Source: Synechococcus sp. UW140 (lineage in GTDB: Bacteria; Cyanobacteriota; Cyanobacteriia; PCC-6307; Cyanobiaceae). From it: a DNA stretch of 64,000 nt. How positions within the stretch are numbered: position 1 is the first letter of the stretch; the number at the start of each line of letters is the position of its first letter. The notes beneath the pieces were generated by a model. That model saw only the letters and a list, made by a program, of their open reading frames with translations, made no database searches and was not told where the DNA came from. Location of the stretch: positions 1-64,000 of the forward strand of contig CAMCQR010000001.1 of NCBI GenBank assembly GCA_945877115.1, given 5' to 3'. Of this stretch, positions 1 to 10,481 are shown piece after piece. The position numbers were made by a program, and so were the translations under genes.

Positions 1-1316
1 GGGGGCGGCGGAGCATGGCCCTTGCCAATCCTGGACCGGGCCAGAAGGGCCATGCCAAAGGCCGCGGTGGCATCGGCGCGCTGCAGCACTGGGCGCCCAA
101 GGGCCCGTTCTCGCATTCGCCGCCATTGGGGATTGCGGGCACCGCCGCCCAGGCTGATCACCCGCTTTACAGGTGGGGCCCCAAGGGCTTCGAGGCGTTG
201 CCAACCGGCGACTTCAATGGCCGTCAGTCCCTCCAGCAGGGCTTGGAGGTAAACGGCGTCGCTGATGGGTCTGGGTTCGAGTTGGGGCACCAGTTCCGGG
301 TCGTCAATGGGAAAGCGATCTCCCTTCGCTGTCAGGGGACGCAGGGTGAGTCCCGTTGGACGTCCCGGATCGATCTGACGACTGAGCTCTTTAAGGTCAT
401 TTGCCGAGAAAAACTGCAGCAGGATTCCGGCGCCGGCATTGGAGGCTCCCCCCGCGAGCCAGCGTCCAGCGAGTCGGTGACAACTGATGCCGGGTCCCCA
501 TAGCGGCTCGGATACAAATTGCTTTAACACCAAGGTTGTGCCCAACACCGTGATGCCGTCCCCTGGCTGGGGGGAGGCGGCAAGAACGCCGGCATTGGCG
601 TCCGTGCTGCCTGCCACCACCCAACACTCCCTGCCCAGGCCGGATCGCTGGGACGCCTCTTCAGACACCCTGCCGGGGCAGGAGCCGCTGGGGATGATCT
701 GGGGTAGCGCCGCGGCCCAAGGCTGTTCGCCGATGCGGCCGCCCCAGCGATTTTCGATGAGGTCCCAGCCCAGGCGCAGATTGTTGCCTTCCTCCCCCCA
801 GCGCCAGTTCCCCAGCAACCAGCCCATCAGCCAGTCCGCTTGATGGCGCAATCGAAAACCAGGATCGCTCCAGGGGAGTCCGGCCGATTGCATCAGTTGG
901 AGTGCCCTGGCCAAGCTGCCGTTGGCCGAGGCCGCTGGACCGTCTTGGGCCAGGGCCAAGGCGGTGGCTGCTTGCTCAGGACAGCAATGGTGGTAGGCGA
1001 GGGCTAGCCCTGCCGATCCCTTGAGCAGGGTGCCATCCTCATGGCAAAGCAGCAGGGTGCCTGAGGTCCCGGCCACTGCAATCGCTGCGACCTGGGCACG
1101 CCACGGGAGGGGCCATTGCTGGATCAAGGCCAGAAATCCTTGCCGCCAGGCCTCAGGACTGGTGAAAAGACCGGGGTAGGGGCTGCTGATTTCACTCACC
1201 AAATCCCCGGAGGCGTCGACAAGGGCGAGGCGCAGACCGCTGCTACCCAGGTCAACGCCAATGGTCAGAGGCGGGATGGGCCTTGGCGCTCCCTCAGCCG
1301 TGGACGGAAGCGGCAC
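1..1316 (-). CDS. FGGY-family carbohydrate kinase, truncated by left window edge
   Basis: Manual minus-strand translation gives a continuous frame ...[30 protein letters not shown]...[25 protein letters not shown]...[24 protein letters not shown]..., typical FGGY kinase motifs. No ATG start; GTG/TTG near 1314-1319 would overlap the metK 3' end. Absent from the ORF track. Confidence 0.8.
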   Translation of the reverse strand, partial: MPLPSTAEGAPRPIPPLTIGVDLGSSGLRLALVDASGDLVSEISSPYPGLFTSPEAWRQGFLALIQQWPLPWRAQVAAIAVAGTSGTLLLCHEDGTLLKGSAGLALAYHHCCPEQAATALALAQDGPAASANGSLARALQLMQSAGLPWSDPGFRLRHQADWLMGWLLGNWRWGEEGNNLRLGWDLIENRWGGRIGEQPWAAALPQIIPSGSCPGRVSEEASQRSGLGRECWVVAGSTDANAGVLAASPQPGDGITVLGTTLVLKQFVSEPLWGPGISCHRLAGRWLAGGASNAGAGILLQFFSANDLKELSRQIDPGRPTGLTLRPLTAKGDRFPIDDPELVPQLEPRPISDAVYLQALLEGLTAIEVAGWQRLEALGAPPVKRVISLGGGARNPQWRRMRERALGRPVLQRADATAAFGMALLARSRIGKGHAPPP

Positions 1317-2553
1317 CAAGGCTGGCCGTGGCCTGCTTGAGTTCCGCGGCGATGGTGTCCACGTTTTCCCAGGGGAGGTCAAGGTCGCTGCGACCGAAGT
1401 GGCCGTAGGCGGCAACGTCCTGGTAGAAGCGACCACCCCGTTGACTTGGCAGTTGGCGGAGGCCAAACGTGTTGATGATGGCGCCGGGCCGCAGGTCAAA
1501 GCGTTCCTGAACCAGGGCGGTTAGATCGGCGTTACTGATGATGCCCGTGCCAAAACTTTCGACCAGGATGCTCACGGGACGTGCCACACCAATGGCATAG
1601 CTGAGCTGGACTTCCACTTTGCGGGCTAATCCAGCGGCCACCAGTGCTTTGGCGACGTAACGGGCGGCATAGGCGGCAGAGCGGTCCACCTTGGTGGGAT
1701 CCTTGCCTGAGAAAGCGCCACCTCCATGGCGGGCGTAGCCGCCATAGGTATCCACGATGATCTTGCGACCGGTCAGTCCGGCATCCCCCTGGGGACCTCC
1801 CACCACAAACTTACCGGTGGGATTCACCAGAAAGCGGGTTGAATCTGGATGGGGCTTGAGCTTGAGATCGGCGGTGGCAGGTTCGACGACGTGGAGCCAG
1901 AGATCCGCAGAGATGCGATCCCTGAGGGCCTTTTCTTCGCTGATGCCGTCGATTTCAGCCGTGTGCTGGGTGGAGATCAAGATCGTGTCGATCGCCACCG
2001 GTTGGTCATTTTCATAAACCACACTCACCTGGGTCTTGCCGTCAGGGAGGAGGTAGTTCAACAGGCCGTCATGGCGTACTTGGGCCAACTGACGGGCCAG
2101 GCGGTGGGCCAGGCTGATCGGCAGCGGCATCAGTTCGGGGGTCTCGTCGCAGGCGTAGCCAAACATGATTCCCTGGTCGCCAGCTCCGACCTTGTCTAGG
2201 GGGTCTCCCTCGTGGTCATCGGCTTCGTCGACCCCCTGGGCGATATCGGGAGACTGCTGGTCGAGGGCGATCAGCACGGCGCAGCTTTTGGCATCGAAGC
2301 CGCCAGCCCGGGCCCCCGAATAGCCGATTTTCTCGATGACACCGCGCACCAAGTTGTTGAAGTCAACTCTGGCTTTCGTGGTTACTTCTCCGGTGATGAG
2401 GCAAAGACCTGTATTGACGACGGTCTCGCAGGCCACCCGACTCTCGGGATCCTGGGCCAGAAGGGCGTCAAGCACGGCATCGCTGATCTGATCACAGATC
2501 TTGTCCGGATGCCCTTCAGTGACGGATTCGGAGGTGAAGACGTAGTGGCTCAT
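1294..2553 (-). CDS. metK: S-adenosylmethionine synthase
   Basis: 419 aa; [70 protein letters not shown]. Confidence 0.97.
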   Translation of the reverse strand: MSHYVFTSESVTEGHPDKICDQISDAVLDALLAQDPESRVACETVVNTGLCLITGEVTTKARVDFNNLVRGVIEKIGYSGARAGGFDAKSCAVLIALDQQSPDIAQGVDEADDHEGDPLDKVGAGDQGIMFGYACDETPELMPLPISLAHRLARQLAQVRHDGLLNYLLPDGKTQVSVVYENDQPVAIDTILISTQHTAEIDGISEEKALRDRISADLWLHVVEPATADLKLKPHPDSTRFLVNPTGKFVVGGPQGDAGLTGRKIIVDTYGGYARHGGGAFSGKDPTKVDRSAAYAARYVAKALVAAGLARKVEVQLSYAIGVARPVSILVESFGTGIISNADLTALVQERFDLRPGAIINTFGLRQLPSQRGGRFYQDVAAYGHFGRSDLDLPWENVDTIAAELKQATASLGAASVHG

Positions 2554-2642
2554 TCCGGGGGGAAAGGTTAAGGGCCGACATTATGTCCTCCTAGGCTACT
2601 TCGGGCGTAAGGATGGACACGCTGCCAGTCGGGCTGAGGTTT

Positions 2643-3440
2643 TCAGGGGCCAGGGGTCAGGCTGAGCTGGTCCCAGTGGGTGAGGTGGAGGAAGCTGGGA
2701 TCAAGGTCCAGGGGCCGTCGCCAGCCAGAGGAGTAGCCCAGGATGATGCTGACACCAGCGGCTCTGGCCATGCACAGGTCGCTGTTGGCATCGCCAATCA
2801 GGGCGCATTCAGAAGGGGACACCCCAAGCCGTTGGCAAAGGCCATGAACCGCATCTGGATCCGGTTTGCGGGGGTGGTGGTCCGCGCTCCAGATGCCTTG
2901 AACCAAGGAACTGAGTCCGTGCTGGCCCAGGAAAGCCTGAATCCCTTTTTGATGGTCGTTACTGATGACGGCGCAAAGGACACCGTGGGAATGCAGGTCT
3001 TGCAACAGTTCAACCAGCCCCTCGGTGGGTTGGGGTCTGGGGATCGATTCTTCTTCGTGGAGTCGATCCGTGATGGCAAAGACCTTTTCGGCGGTGGCTA
3101 GAGCTTCGGGCCAACCCAAGCCGACTTGGGTCAGGGCAGTAGCGGTGCTGATCAGGTTGTGATCTTTGGCGGCAACCGCCGTAAGACCCGCCGGGTGAAG
3201 TCCGTGGTTGGGGATCAGCCCGTAGGCACGGTGAAGAAGATCTTTTAGTTCTTCGGATCGCCCCATGGCTGCCAAGCCGACGGTTTGATCCAAACAATGC
3301 AGGATTCGGGATTCCGCAAGGGCCGTCAGCATGGGCTCGCTATGGCTCATGGTGCCGTCCTTGTCGAAAAGCACCGCTCTGATCGGCCTTGCCTCGCCTG
3401 GGCGAGGCAGGCCCTGACCCCTAAGGTTCAGGTAGATCAT
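2643..3440 (-). CDS. HAD-family hydrolase (phosphatase-like)
   Basis: VLFDKDGTM motif, CAVISND, KPDPDAVHGLCQRLGV...IGDANSDLCMARAAGV. Confidence 0.85.
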   Translation of the reverse strand: MIYLNLRGQGLPRPGEARPIRAVLFDKDGTMSHSEPMLTALAESRILHCLDQTVGLAAMGRSEELKDLLHRAYGLIPNHGLHPAGLTAVAAKDHNLISTATALTQVGLGWPEALATAEKVFAITDRLHEEESIPRPQPTEGLVELLQDLHSHGVLCAVISNDHQKGIQAFLGQHGLSSLVQGIWSADHHPRKPDPDAVHGLCQRLGVSPSECALIGDANSDLCMARAAGVSIILGYSSGWRRPLDLDPSFLHLTHWDQLSLTPGP

Positions 3441-3473
3441 TGTTGCTATTAGCCCAGGTCGATGGGGATTAGA

Positions 3474-4577
3474 TCAATCCTCATCAATAGACTCGGAATC
3501 AACCGCCATCGACTCTCCATCTTCGGCCTGCTCAAGCAACATTTGCTTGTAGCGAGCAGCCATTTCCTCTGCTTTTTCAAAGACCTTTTGGGGATCGGTG
3601 AGCATGTCACCGGGCTCAGGTTCCAGCGCCTTGGTGGAGAGTGAGATGCGACCCCGTTCAGCATCCAGATCAATGATCATGACCTTCATTTGGTCATTGA
3701 CATTGAGCACTGTGTGGGGAGTCTCGATGTGCTCATGGCTGATTTCGGATATGTGCAGCAGTCCGCTGACACCGCCGATGTCAATGAAGGCACCATAGGG
3801 TTTGATGCCGCGCACGGTGCCAAGTACAACTTCACCAACTTCGAGTCGGTTCATCTTGCGCTCAACCAAGGCGCGACGATGGCTGAGCACCAAACGGTTG
3901 CGCTCTTCATCTACCTCGAGGAATTTAAGTGGCAGGAAATCGGCAACAAGTTCTTCTTTCGCTTTGCGAGTGCTGATGTGGCTGCCTGGAATGAACCCCC
4001 TCAACCCTTCAACGCGAACCAAGGCCCCACCACGGTTGGTCGCGAAGACTTCGCTGTAGATCGTGGCGTCTTCTTTCTGAAGCTGTCGGACCCGCTCCCA
4101 AGCACGTTGGTATTCAATGCGTCGAACGGAAAGAGTAAGTTGCCCATCTTCATTCTCTTCGCTGAGGATGAAGAACTCTCGAATTTCCCCCGGTTCCAGA
4201 ACATCTGAAAGGTGTTCCACCCGGTTGATCGAAACCTCTTGTAGAGGCATGAAGGCAGCAGTTTTGGCCCCAATATCAATCATGGCGCCTTTCGACTCAA
4301 GGGCGAAAACTGTGCCGTTGACGACGTCGCCAGGTTTGAAATTATAATCGTACTTACTCAGTAATGCAGCAAATTCATCCAGGGTGAAGCCTACGGCTTC
4401 CATGTCCTGTTTGGATTTGCGACTGCTGGAATGGTCGGCCGTGGGGACGGCCTCCGGAACCTCAAATTGAACCTCCTCTTCGCCGTTTTCGTCGAGGAAG
4501 TCGATTTCTGCCAGAGAGCCTGGGGATGCGGCGTTGACTTGAATCTGGTTCGGTTCGGAGGTCGTTGTAGCAGTCAT
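3474..4577 (-). CDS. rpsA: 30S ribosomal protein S1
   Basis: Three S1 repeats (GDVVNGTVFALESKGAMIDIGAK; ALVRVEGLRGFIPGSHIS; GEVVLGTVRGIKPYGAFIDIGGVSGLLHISEIS). Confidence 0.95.
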   Translation of the reverse strand: MTATTTSEPNQIQVNAASPGSLAEIDFLDENGEEEVQFEVPEAVPTADHSSSRKSKQDMEAVGFTLDEFAALLSKYDYNFKPGDVVNGTVFALESKGAMIDIGAKTAAFMPLQEVSINRVEHLSDVLEPGEIREFFILSEENEDGQLTLSVRRIEYQRAWERVRQLQKEDATIYSEVFATNRGGALVRVEGLRGFIPGSHISTRKAKEELVADFLPLKFLEVDEERNRLVLSHRRALVERKMNRLEVGEVVLGTVRGIKPYGAFIDIGGVSGLLHISEISHEHIETPHTVLNVNDQMKVMIIDLDAERGRISLSTKALEPEPGDMLTDPQKVFEKAEEMAARYKQMLLEQAEDGESMAVDSESIDED

Positions 4578-4679
4578 CGTAGAATGGCGGTCTGCCTGGG
4601 GCAGTACGAAGGGAGTTGCCTTGCCGCCAGCAAGACAACAGCTCGAAATTCTAACAAGCGACCTTGACCGCTTACGGCA

Positions 4680-5177
4680 TCAAGGCACTGCTGCAAGCGT
4701 TGCCCTGGTCTTACCGCGATTGGGTTTGGTCTCACCGAGGACTTCAAGGGCAGAGACGAAATCGCTCACACTCTTGAATTGACGGTAAACCGAAGCGAAC
4801 CTCACGTAGGCCACATCACTCATCTCCCTTAACTGCTGTAAAACCATTTCGCCAATTTCGTTGCTACTCACCTCACGTCCAGCTCGTTGCTGCAGGGAAA
4901 TCTCAATTTCATCGACGACCAACTCCAGGCTTGTCGGTGCCAGACCTGTTTTTTCGCAAGCCCGAAGCAAACCGTGCAACAGCTTCGATCGGTTGAATGT
5001 TTCGCGATGGCCATTGCGTTTGAGCACCGTGATAGGAACGGTTTCAACCCGTTCGTAAGTGGTGAAGCGGAAGTCACAGTTCAGGCATTCGCGCCGCCGC
5101 CGCACGCTGCGTCCAGAATCTGCGGCCCGAGATTCCAGTACGCGACTATCGGTGTGTTGGCAGGAAGGGCATTGCAT
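4680..5177 (-). CDS. nrdR: transcriptional repressor NrdR
   Basis: [20 protein letters not shown]...[17 protein letters not shown] zinc ribbon and ATP-cone. Confidence 0.95.
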   Translation of the reverse strand: MQCPSCQHTDSRVLESRAADSGRSVRRRRECLNCDFRFTTYERVETVPITVLKRNGHRETFNRSKLLHGLLRACEKTGLAPTSLELVVDEIEISLQQRAGREVSSNEIGEMVLQQLREMSDVAYVRFASVYRQFKSVSDFVSALEVLGETKPNRGKTRATLAAVP

Positions 5178-5254
5178 GCCCGTGAACTCCAATTGTTATT
5201 CAATCTTAGACAGGTCTGTACAGATTGAACAGCCCCCCGCTTCCATCCACAACA

Positions 5255-5277
5255 AAAAAAGCCCCTTTAGGGGCTTT
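5255..5277 (-). terminator. intrinsic terminator downstream of psbB-psbT
   Basis: AAAGCCCC TTTA GGGGCTTT hairpin; on the minus strand it is followed by a T-run (AAAAAAA on +). Confidence 0.8.
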
Positions 5278-5302
5278 GGGGATGGACATTTGTCCTGAAT
5301 GA

Positions 5303-5398
5303 TCATTTACCGATCTTCGGGGGATCGCGAAATGCGATGGCAAAGAACAGAGTAGAAATGGCCAAGGCCAGGATCAGGATGTAGGCAAAGCTTTCCAT
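5303..5398 (-). CDS. psbT: photosystem II protein T
   Basis: Manual translation [31 protein letters not shown], 31 aa, directly downstream of psbB. Confidence 0.95.
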   Translation of the reverse strand: MESFAYILILALAISTLFFAIAFRDPPKIGK

Positions 5399-5422
5399 GG
5401 AGTGTCCTCGGGTGTCCTGGGG

Positions 5423-6982
5423 TCAGCTGAGTGTGCTTCCTGCCGGAGGGACAAAGCCCTCAGGCAAGCGACGGGTTGAACGGTCTCCGAGCTTCTCAAA
5501 GAGCCCGAATTCGACTTGCTCGCCGAGGTCGGGATCGATGCCGGCAAAAACATCACGGTAGAGGGTGCGGGCCCCATGCCAGATGTGCCCAAAGAAGAAG
5601 AGCAGGGCGAAGGTGGCATGACCGAACGTAAACCAACCTCTTGGGGAACTCCGGAAGGTTCCGTCGGAGTGGTATTTCTCACGATCGAATTCAAAAGCTT
5701 CGCCTAGTTGGGCCTTGCGGGCCAGCCTCTTGACATCAGCGGGGTCTTTGAAGGTTTGGCCGTTGAGGGCACCGCCGTAGACCGTTGCCGTGACGCCCTG
5801 CTGCTCAAATGAATATTTGGCTTCAGCACGACGGAAAGGAATGTCGGCCCGAACCGTGCCCTCTTTGTCCTGGAGAACAATTGGGAAGTTCTCAAAGAAG
5901 TTGGGCAGTCGTCGCACTTCAATGTCTCGACCATCCTTGTCTTGGAAGGCAATGTGACCGATCCATCCAGTGGGGAGTCCGTCACCATTCACCATCGGAC
6001 CCACCCGGAATAGCCCTCCCTTGGCAGGGCTATTACCGACGTAATCGTAGAAAGCCAGTTTTTCAGGAATGGAAGCCCAGGCCTCTTCATTCGTGGCACC
6101 GTTATCAAGGGCCGTTTGGACTCTACGATTGATCTCGGTTTTGAAATAGCTCTGATCCCACTGATAACGAGTCGGACCAAAAAGTTCAATGGGGGTTGCT
6201 GCAGCGCCGTACCACATGGTACCGGCCACAATGAAAGCTGCAAAGAAAACGGCGGCAATCGCACTTGCCAAAACCGTTTCGATGTTTCCCATCCTGAGGG
6301 CCTTGTAGAGCCTTTCGGGGGGGCGAGTCGTGATGTGGAAGATGCCAGCGATAATGCCGACGATGCCAGCAGCAATGTGGTGGGCAACGATTCCACCAGG
6401 GTTAAACGGATTAAATCCTTCGGGTCCCCAAGAGGGTTGAACCTTTTCCAGGTGACCCGTGATTCCGTAAGGGTCCGAAACCCACATCCCCGGTCCAAAA
6501 ACGCCTGTGAGGTGGAACGCCCCGAAGCCGAAGCAGCCAAGGCCAGCAAGTAAGAGGTGAATTCCGAAGATCTTGGGAAGATCCAAGGCTGGTTCCCCGG
6601 TGCGGGGGTCTTGCCAGATCTCCAAATCCCAGTAGGTCCAATGCCAGATGGCCGCCAAGAACAACAGACCACTGAAAACAATGTGGGCTGCAGCGACGCC
6701 CTCAAAGCTCCAGAAGCCGGGATCGACTCCTGTTGCTCCGGTGATGTTCCAGCCGCTCCAACTTCCAGTGACCCCTAGGCGGGCCATAAAAGGCATCACA
6801 AACATGCCCTGACGCCACATGGGGTTCAGGACCGGATCGGAAGGATCGAAAATGGCCAGTTCGTAGAGAGCCATGGAGCCGGCCCAGCCGGCAACCAGAG
6901 CGGTGTGCATAAGGTGCACGGCCAGCAAGCGGCCCGGGTCGTTGATGACGACCGTGTGCACCCTGTACCAGGGCAATCCCAT
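5423..6982 (-). CDS. psbB: photosystem II CP47
   Basis: [62 protein letters not shown]; the ORF extends upstream but the canonical start is MGLPWYR. Confidence 0.98.
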   Translation of the reverse strand: MGLPWYRVHTVVINDPGRLLAVHLMHTALVAGWAGSMALYELAIFDPSDPVLNPMWRQGMFVMPFMARLGVTGSWSGWNITGATGVDPGFWSFEGVAAAHIVFSGLLFLAAIWHWTYWDLEIWQDPRTGEPALDLPKIFGIHLLLAGLGCFGFGAFHLTGVFGPGMWVSDPYGITGHLEKVQPSWGPEGFNPFNPGGIVAHHIAAGIVGIIAGIFHITTRPPERLYKALRMGNIETVLASAIAAVFFAAFIVAGTMWYGAAATPIELFGPTRYQWDQSYFKTEINRRVQTALDNGATNEEAWASIPEKLAFYDYVGNSPAKGGLFRVGPMVNGDGLPTGWIGHIAFQDKDGRDIEVRRLPNFFENFPIVLQDKEGTVRADIPFRRAEAKYSFEQQGVTATVYGGALNGQTFKDPADVKRLARKAQLGEAFEFDREKYHSDGTFRSSPRGWFTFGHATFALLFFFGHIWHGARTLYRDVFAGIDPDLGEQVEFGLFEKLGDRSTRRLPEGFVPPAGSTLS

Positions 6983-7108
6983 GGGGGTGAGGTCTGGGTG
7001 TGCAAGTGATGGTAGTAGTTGCCGACCTCCTCCAGAGCGCACCGGTTACGGACCGAAACGGGGACCGCAACGCCAGCTACCGGCAAAATGTGGGTTTGGA
7101 GCCAGGTC

Positions 7109-7570
7109 ATGCCGGTGATTCGTTTTGTCCGTGAAGGCAGGGACGTCGAGTGTTACCCCGGTGAAAACCTCAGGGAAGTGGCACTCAGGGAGGGGATCGA
7201 GATCTACGGACTTAAGGGAAAACTGGGCAATTGCGGGGGCTGCGGCCAGTGCATCACGTGTCTCGTGGATGTCGATGGGGCCGATCCCCTCGCCTTGACA
7301 CCATGCACACCTGTCGAAGAACAAAAGCTTCGCCGTCGCCCTTCGAGCTGGCGATTGGCTTGCCAAGCCCTGGTTCAAGGTTCGCTGGTGGTATTGACGC
7401 GTCCGCAGGTTGGTTTGCAGGATCGGGAAGGGATTCTGGCCCGGGCCCTGGAAACGCCCCTGCCCCCTGGCCCCTTGGCCTGGCCGGAGCCTGAGCCCCA
7501 AGCCGACCTTGTGGCAGACGGGGAAGGGGATGGCGATTCCACAACGAGCGATGAAGCTGAAGTGTGCTAG
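7109..7570 (+). CDS. 2Fe-2S ferredoxin-like protein with acidic/proline-rich C-terminal extension
   Basis: MPVIRFVREGRDVECYPGENLREVALREGIEIYGLKGKLGNCGGCGQCITCLVDVDG...RLACQAL. Confidence 0.85.
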   Translation: MPVIRFVREGRDVECYPGENLREVALREGIEIYGLKGKLGNCGGCGQCITCLVDVDGADPLALTPCTPVEEQKLRRRPSSWRLACQALVQGSLVVLTRPQVGLQDREGILARALETPLPPGPLAWPEPEPQADLVADGEGDGDSTTSDEAEVC

Positions 7571-7612
7571 GTCGGGCGGCGGTGATACCGTCTGAGCAAA
7601 TTCTGCATTGCC

Positions 7613-7720
7613 ATGGAAACCAACGATCTCGGTTTCGTTGCCAGCCTTCTTTTTGTTTTGGTGCCGGCTGTTTTCCTAATCGTTCTTTACATACAGACCA
7701 GCAGTCGCCAAGGAGGCTGA
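7613..7720 (+). CDS. psbM: photosystem II protein M
   Basis: Manual translation [35 protein letters not shown], 35 aa. Confidence 0.95.
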   Translation: METNDLGFVASLLFVLVPAVFLIVLYIQTSSRQGG

Positions 7721-7730
7721 ACCCTGGTAA

Positions 7731-8636
7731 CTAACTTGTCGCGCCTGAAGGGAGCCGGTTCGATTCCGGCTCCCTCACTAGGAGAACTGGTGCTGGGGCA
7801 TGGACTCGGATGTAATCACTGACCGAACTGCCCAGTAGACGATCCAAATCCACCAAAGCCTTGGCTACGAGCGGACGGCGATCCTGGGAGGCTATGACCA
7901 CCAGGTCGGCTTTGATTTCCTCGGCTGTCTGACAAACCGTTCTGCCAATGTCACCGCTGCGGTGAATGGGTTTCATCTCAACCCCTAGGGCCCTGGCTCT
8001 TTGTACCGCTTTCTCCAAGATGTCATCCGCCTGGCTGCGGCCTCCTCTCGATGGGCTCAGATCTTGGCGTGCAACATGGATTCCCGTTAGGGAGCCGCCA
8101 GGGATAGCCGCCACCAATTCACAGGCCAACCGGATGGCGTCATCGCCGACACCAGTGCCATCAATGGTCACCAGAACACGGTTGATAGCCCTTACATAGA
8201 GGTCGTCCCTGACCAAAAGCATCGGCCGGGTGGACAACTGAAACACGTACTGGCTAGCACTGTTGGCCAGAATGGATTGCAATCTGCCGAGGCCCCTGGA
8301 ACCCATCACAATCAGATCAGCATTCACTTCTTCGGCGACCGCCAACAGCGTTTGCTTGGTGTCTCCTTCCCTCACGATGGTTGTCACTTCTGCATGGACC
8401 AGTCCCATGCGATCGACAGCCTCGTTGAGGAGGATTGTGGCCTGATTGCGGTGGTCTTTGAGGTTGTCGCCTCCTTGTTCGTTGACCACATGCAGAAGGT
8501 TGATCCTTGCCTGGCGGCAGGGGGGGATGGCCCGCAGCATGCGCACCATTTCTTCAACGTTGCCTTTGCCTGAATCGGCGATCAGAAGATTGCGGAACAC
8601 GGTGGGAAGTTTGGCTCTTGGCAGCCTATGGCTCAA
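7731..8636 (-). CDS. universal stress protein, two UspA domains
   Basis: NLLIADSGKGNVEEMVRML...ADLIVMGSRGLGRLQSILANSASQYVFQ...ADLVVIASQDRRP...VLLVRE. Confidence 0.85.
   Translation of the reverse strand: MSHRLPRAKLPTVFRNLLIADSGKGNVEEMVRMLRAIPPCRQARINLLHVVNEQGGDNLKDHRNQATILLNEAVDRMGLVHAEVTTIVREGDTKQTLLAVAEEVNADLIVMGSRGLGRLQSILANSASQYVFQLSTRPMLLVRDDLYVRAINRVLVTIDGTGVGDDAIRLACELVAAIPGGSLTGIHVARQDLSPSRGGRSQADDILEKAVQRARALGVEMKPIHRSGDIGRTVCQTAEEIKADLVVIASQDRRPLVAKALVDLDRLLGSSVSDYIRVHAPAPVLLVREPESNRLPSGATS
7749..7775. other. perfect 10-bp hairpin with tRNA T-arm-like loop
   Basis: AGGGAGCCGG TTCGATT CCGGCTCCCT at the 3' end of the usp ORF, downstream of psbM; no U-tract. Confidence 0.6.
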
Positions 8637-8679
8637 TCTGTTTCTCTTGCCTTAAGTCGTTTTAATTCAAGCTTCAGCC

Positions 8680-9144
8680 ATGCCACCTGCGGATCGTTGC
8701 CAACCTGCCCAGCCCTGGTGCCTCCAGCGCCGCGTGCTTCCCCAGCACACCGACCATGCCGGTGTCATGTGGCATGGCGCTTATGTGGCCTGGCTTGAGG
8801 AGGGGCGAGTGGAGGCACTGGCCTGTGTGGGCGTGGATTATGCCGAGCTTTCCAGCCGAGGCCTGGAGATGCCTGTGGTGTCCTTAGGGATCGATTACCG
8901 CAAGCCTCTGCAGCACGGAGACCAGGTGACGCTCCTCAGTGAGGTTCTGGAATTTCAGGGGGTGAAGCTGCCCTGGGCCTGTCGGTTTATGGGTCCGGAT
9001 GGTCGGTTGGTGGCCTTGGCTCGGGTCGAGCTGGTTTTGGTGAGCTGTCCAATTGGCAAGTTGCCGAGGGTGCTGCGCCGTTATCCGGATGATCTCGGCT
9101 CTGCCGTGGCCCGATTGCAGGCGGGACCAGGGGCAGGGATATAG
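8680..9144 (+). CDS. 4HBT-fold acyl-CoA thioesterase family protein
   Basis: HTDHAGVMWHGAYVAWLEEGRVEAL, VVSLGIDYRKPLQHGDQVTL. Confidence 0.8.
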   Translation: MPPADRCQPAQPWCLQRRVLPQHTDHAGVMWHGAYVAWLEEGRVEALACVGVDYAELSSRGLEMPVVSLGIDYRKPLQHGDQVTLLSEVLEFQGVKLPWACRFMGPDGRLVALARVELVLVSCPIGKLPRVLRRYPDDLGSAVARLQAGPGAGI

Positions 9145-9287
9145 TATGGATGTACTGGTGAGTGGGTGCTTTGGGGCGGTTTATCCCTGGGTTTGAGGTG
9201 GGCTCTGGGTCAGTTGCGGCTTCTGGCTGGACTCCGGCCAGTGCGGGTGGGGCTACTTCGTGTTTTTTAGGTGCTGGAAGGGATCCC

Positions 9288-10454
9288 ATGGCGGTCCATC
9301 AGCATCGCCCTTGGTCCAGGGAGCGACGCCTGTGGTGGCTCCTCTGGTCGGGTTGCCCTGGCGTCGGCTCTGTGCGTTTGCACACCCTGGACAGGGCGTT
9401 TGTGTCCTTGGCTGCGGCATGGCGTGCACCCTGGGAAGTTCTGGCGCGTCTGCCGGGGTGGCATGGGGGCCTGGAAGAACCCCTAGACAACTATCGCCGC
9501 CGCTGGGGGGAGGAGGATCCCCTGCCGGCCTGGTCCCGCCAGTGTGGCGGCGGGGTTGGGGTGCTTTTGCCTGGTGATGCACCCTGGCCACCGGCCATGA
9601 AACACCTGGCACGCCCTCCCCTGGCCCTTTATTGGAAAGGTCGCGGTTCCCTCTGGACCTCTCTCCAACGACCCCAGGCCGTGGCCGTGGTCGGTACCCG
9701 TCGGGCCTCAGACCATGGTTTGTTGATGGCCCGCCGACTGGGCGCCGTGTTGGCGGAGGCGGGTTGGCCCGTCGTTAGCGGTCTGGCGGAGGGAATCGAT
9801 GGGGCCGTTCATCGAGGCTGCCTTGAGGCAGGCGGGGTTCCGGTCGGTGTCCTCGGCACCCCCTTGGAACGGGTCTATCCCCGTCACCACGCTTCGCTTC
9901 AGGCCCAGGTTGGTGCCCAGGGATTACTCGTTACCGAACTTCCCCCTGGATGCCGGGTTCAGGCAGGCCACTTCGCCAGTCGCAACAGGTTGCAGGTGGC
10001 CCTCGCTGCGGCCCTTGTGGTTGTGGAGTGTCCCGAACGCAGTGGCGCCCTCTTATCGGCCGAGTTGGCCTGGAAACACGAGTTGCCCATCTGGGTGGTT
10101 CCGGCCGATGCAGGAAAGACCTCTGCCATGGGCAGCAACCGTCTCCTGGTGCAGGGAGCCACACCCCTCCTCACCCCCTCCGACCTCATCGCATCAATTG
10201 GCGAAGGACCCTTGCCGTCTATCAGCAGGGCGCTTCCCTCGGCTCCAATGGAGGCTAATTATCCCTCGGGTTCGGCAACCGCCATGGCGTCCAAGCGCCA
10301 AGCCCTACTCGGGGCCCTTGGCAGTGGTGCAAACCTTGAGCAGCTTAGTTTCGACCTTGGTTGGTCCTGCCAAGACATCACAGCAACCTTGCTTGAGTTG
10401 GAATTGGCTGGACTGGTGCTGGCCCAGCCTGGGCTCCGCTGGCGCTTGTGTTGA
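9288..10454 (+). CDS. dprA: DNA-processing protein DprA
   Basis: VAVVGTRRASDHGLLMARRLGAVLAEAGWPVVSGLAEGIDGAVHRGCLEAGGVPVGVLGTPLERVYPRHHASL; likely start MAVHQHRPWS. Confidence 0.9.
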   Translation: MAVHQHRPWSRERRLWWLLWSGCPGVGSVRLHTLDRAFVSLAAAWRAPWEVLARLPGWHGGLEEPLDNYRRRWGEEDPLPAWSRQCGGGVGVLLPGDAPWPPAMKHLARPPLALYWKGRGSLWTSLQRPQAVAVVGTRRASDHGLLMARRLGAVLAEAGWPVVSGLAEGIDGAVHRGCLEAGGVPVGVLGTPLERVYPRHHASLQAQVGAQGLLVTELPPGCRVQAGHFASRNRLQVALAAALVVVECPERSGALLSAELAWKHELPIWVVPADAGKTSAMGSNRLLVQGATPLLTPSDLIASIGEGPLPSISRALPSAPMEANYPSGSATAMASKRQALLGALGSGANLEQLSFDLGWSCQDITATLLELELAGLVLAQPGLRWRLC

Positions 10455-10481
10455 AAACCGCAGGCACGCCAATTTTTTAGA

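Noticed and set aside
2554-2642. Possible SAM riboswitch upstream of metK
   Set aside because: The short 5' region shows no recognisable SAM-I/II/alpha core; an Infernal scan would be needed to claim otherwise.
2212-3101. Plus-strand ORFs antisense to metK and the HAD hydrolase
   Set aside because: They overlap well-supported minus genes and have no recognisable domains.
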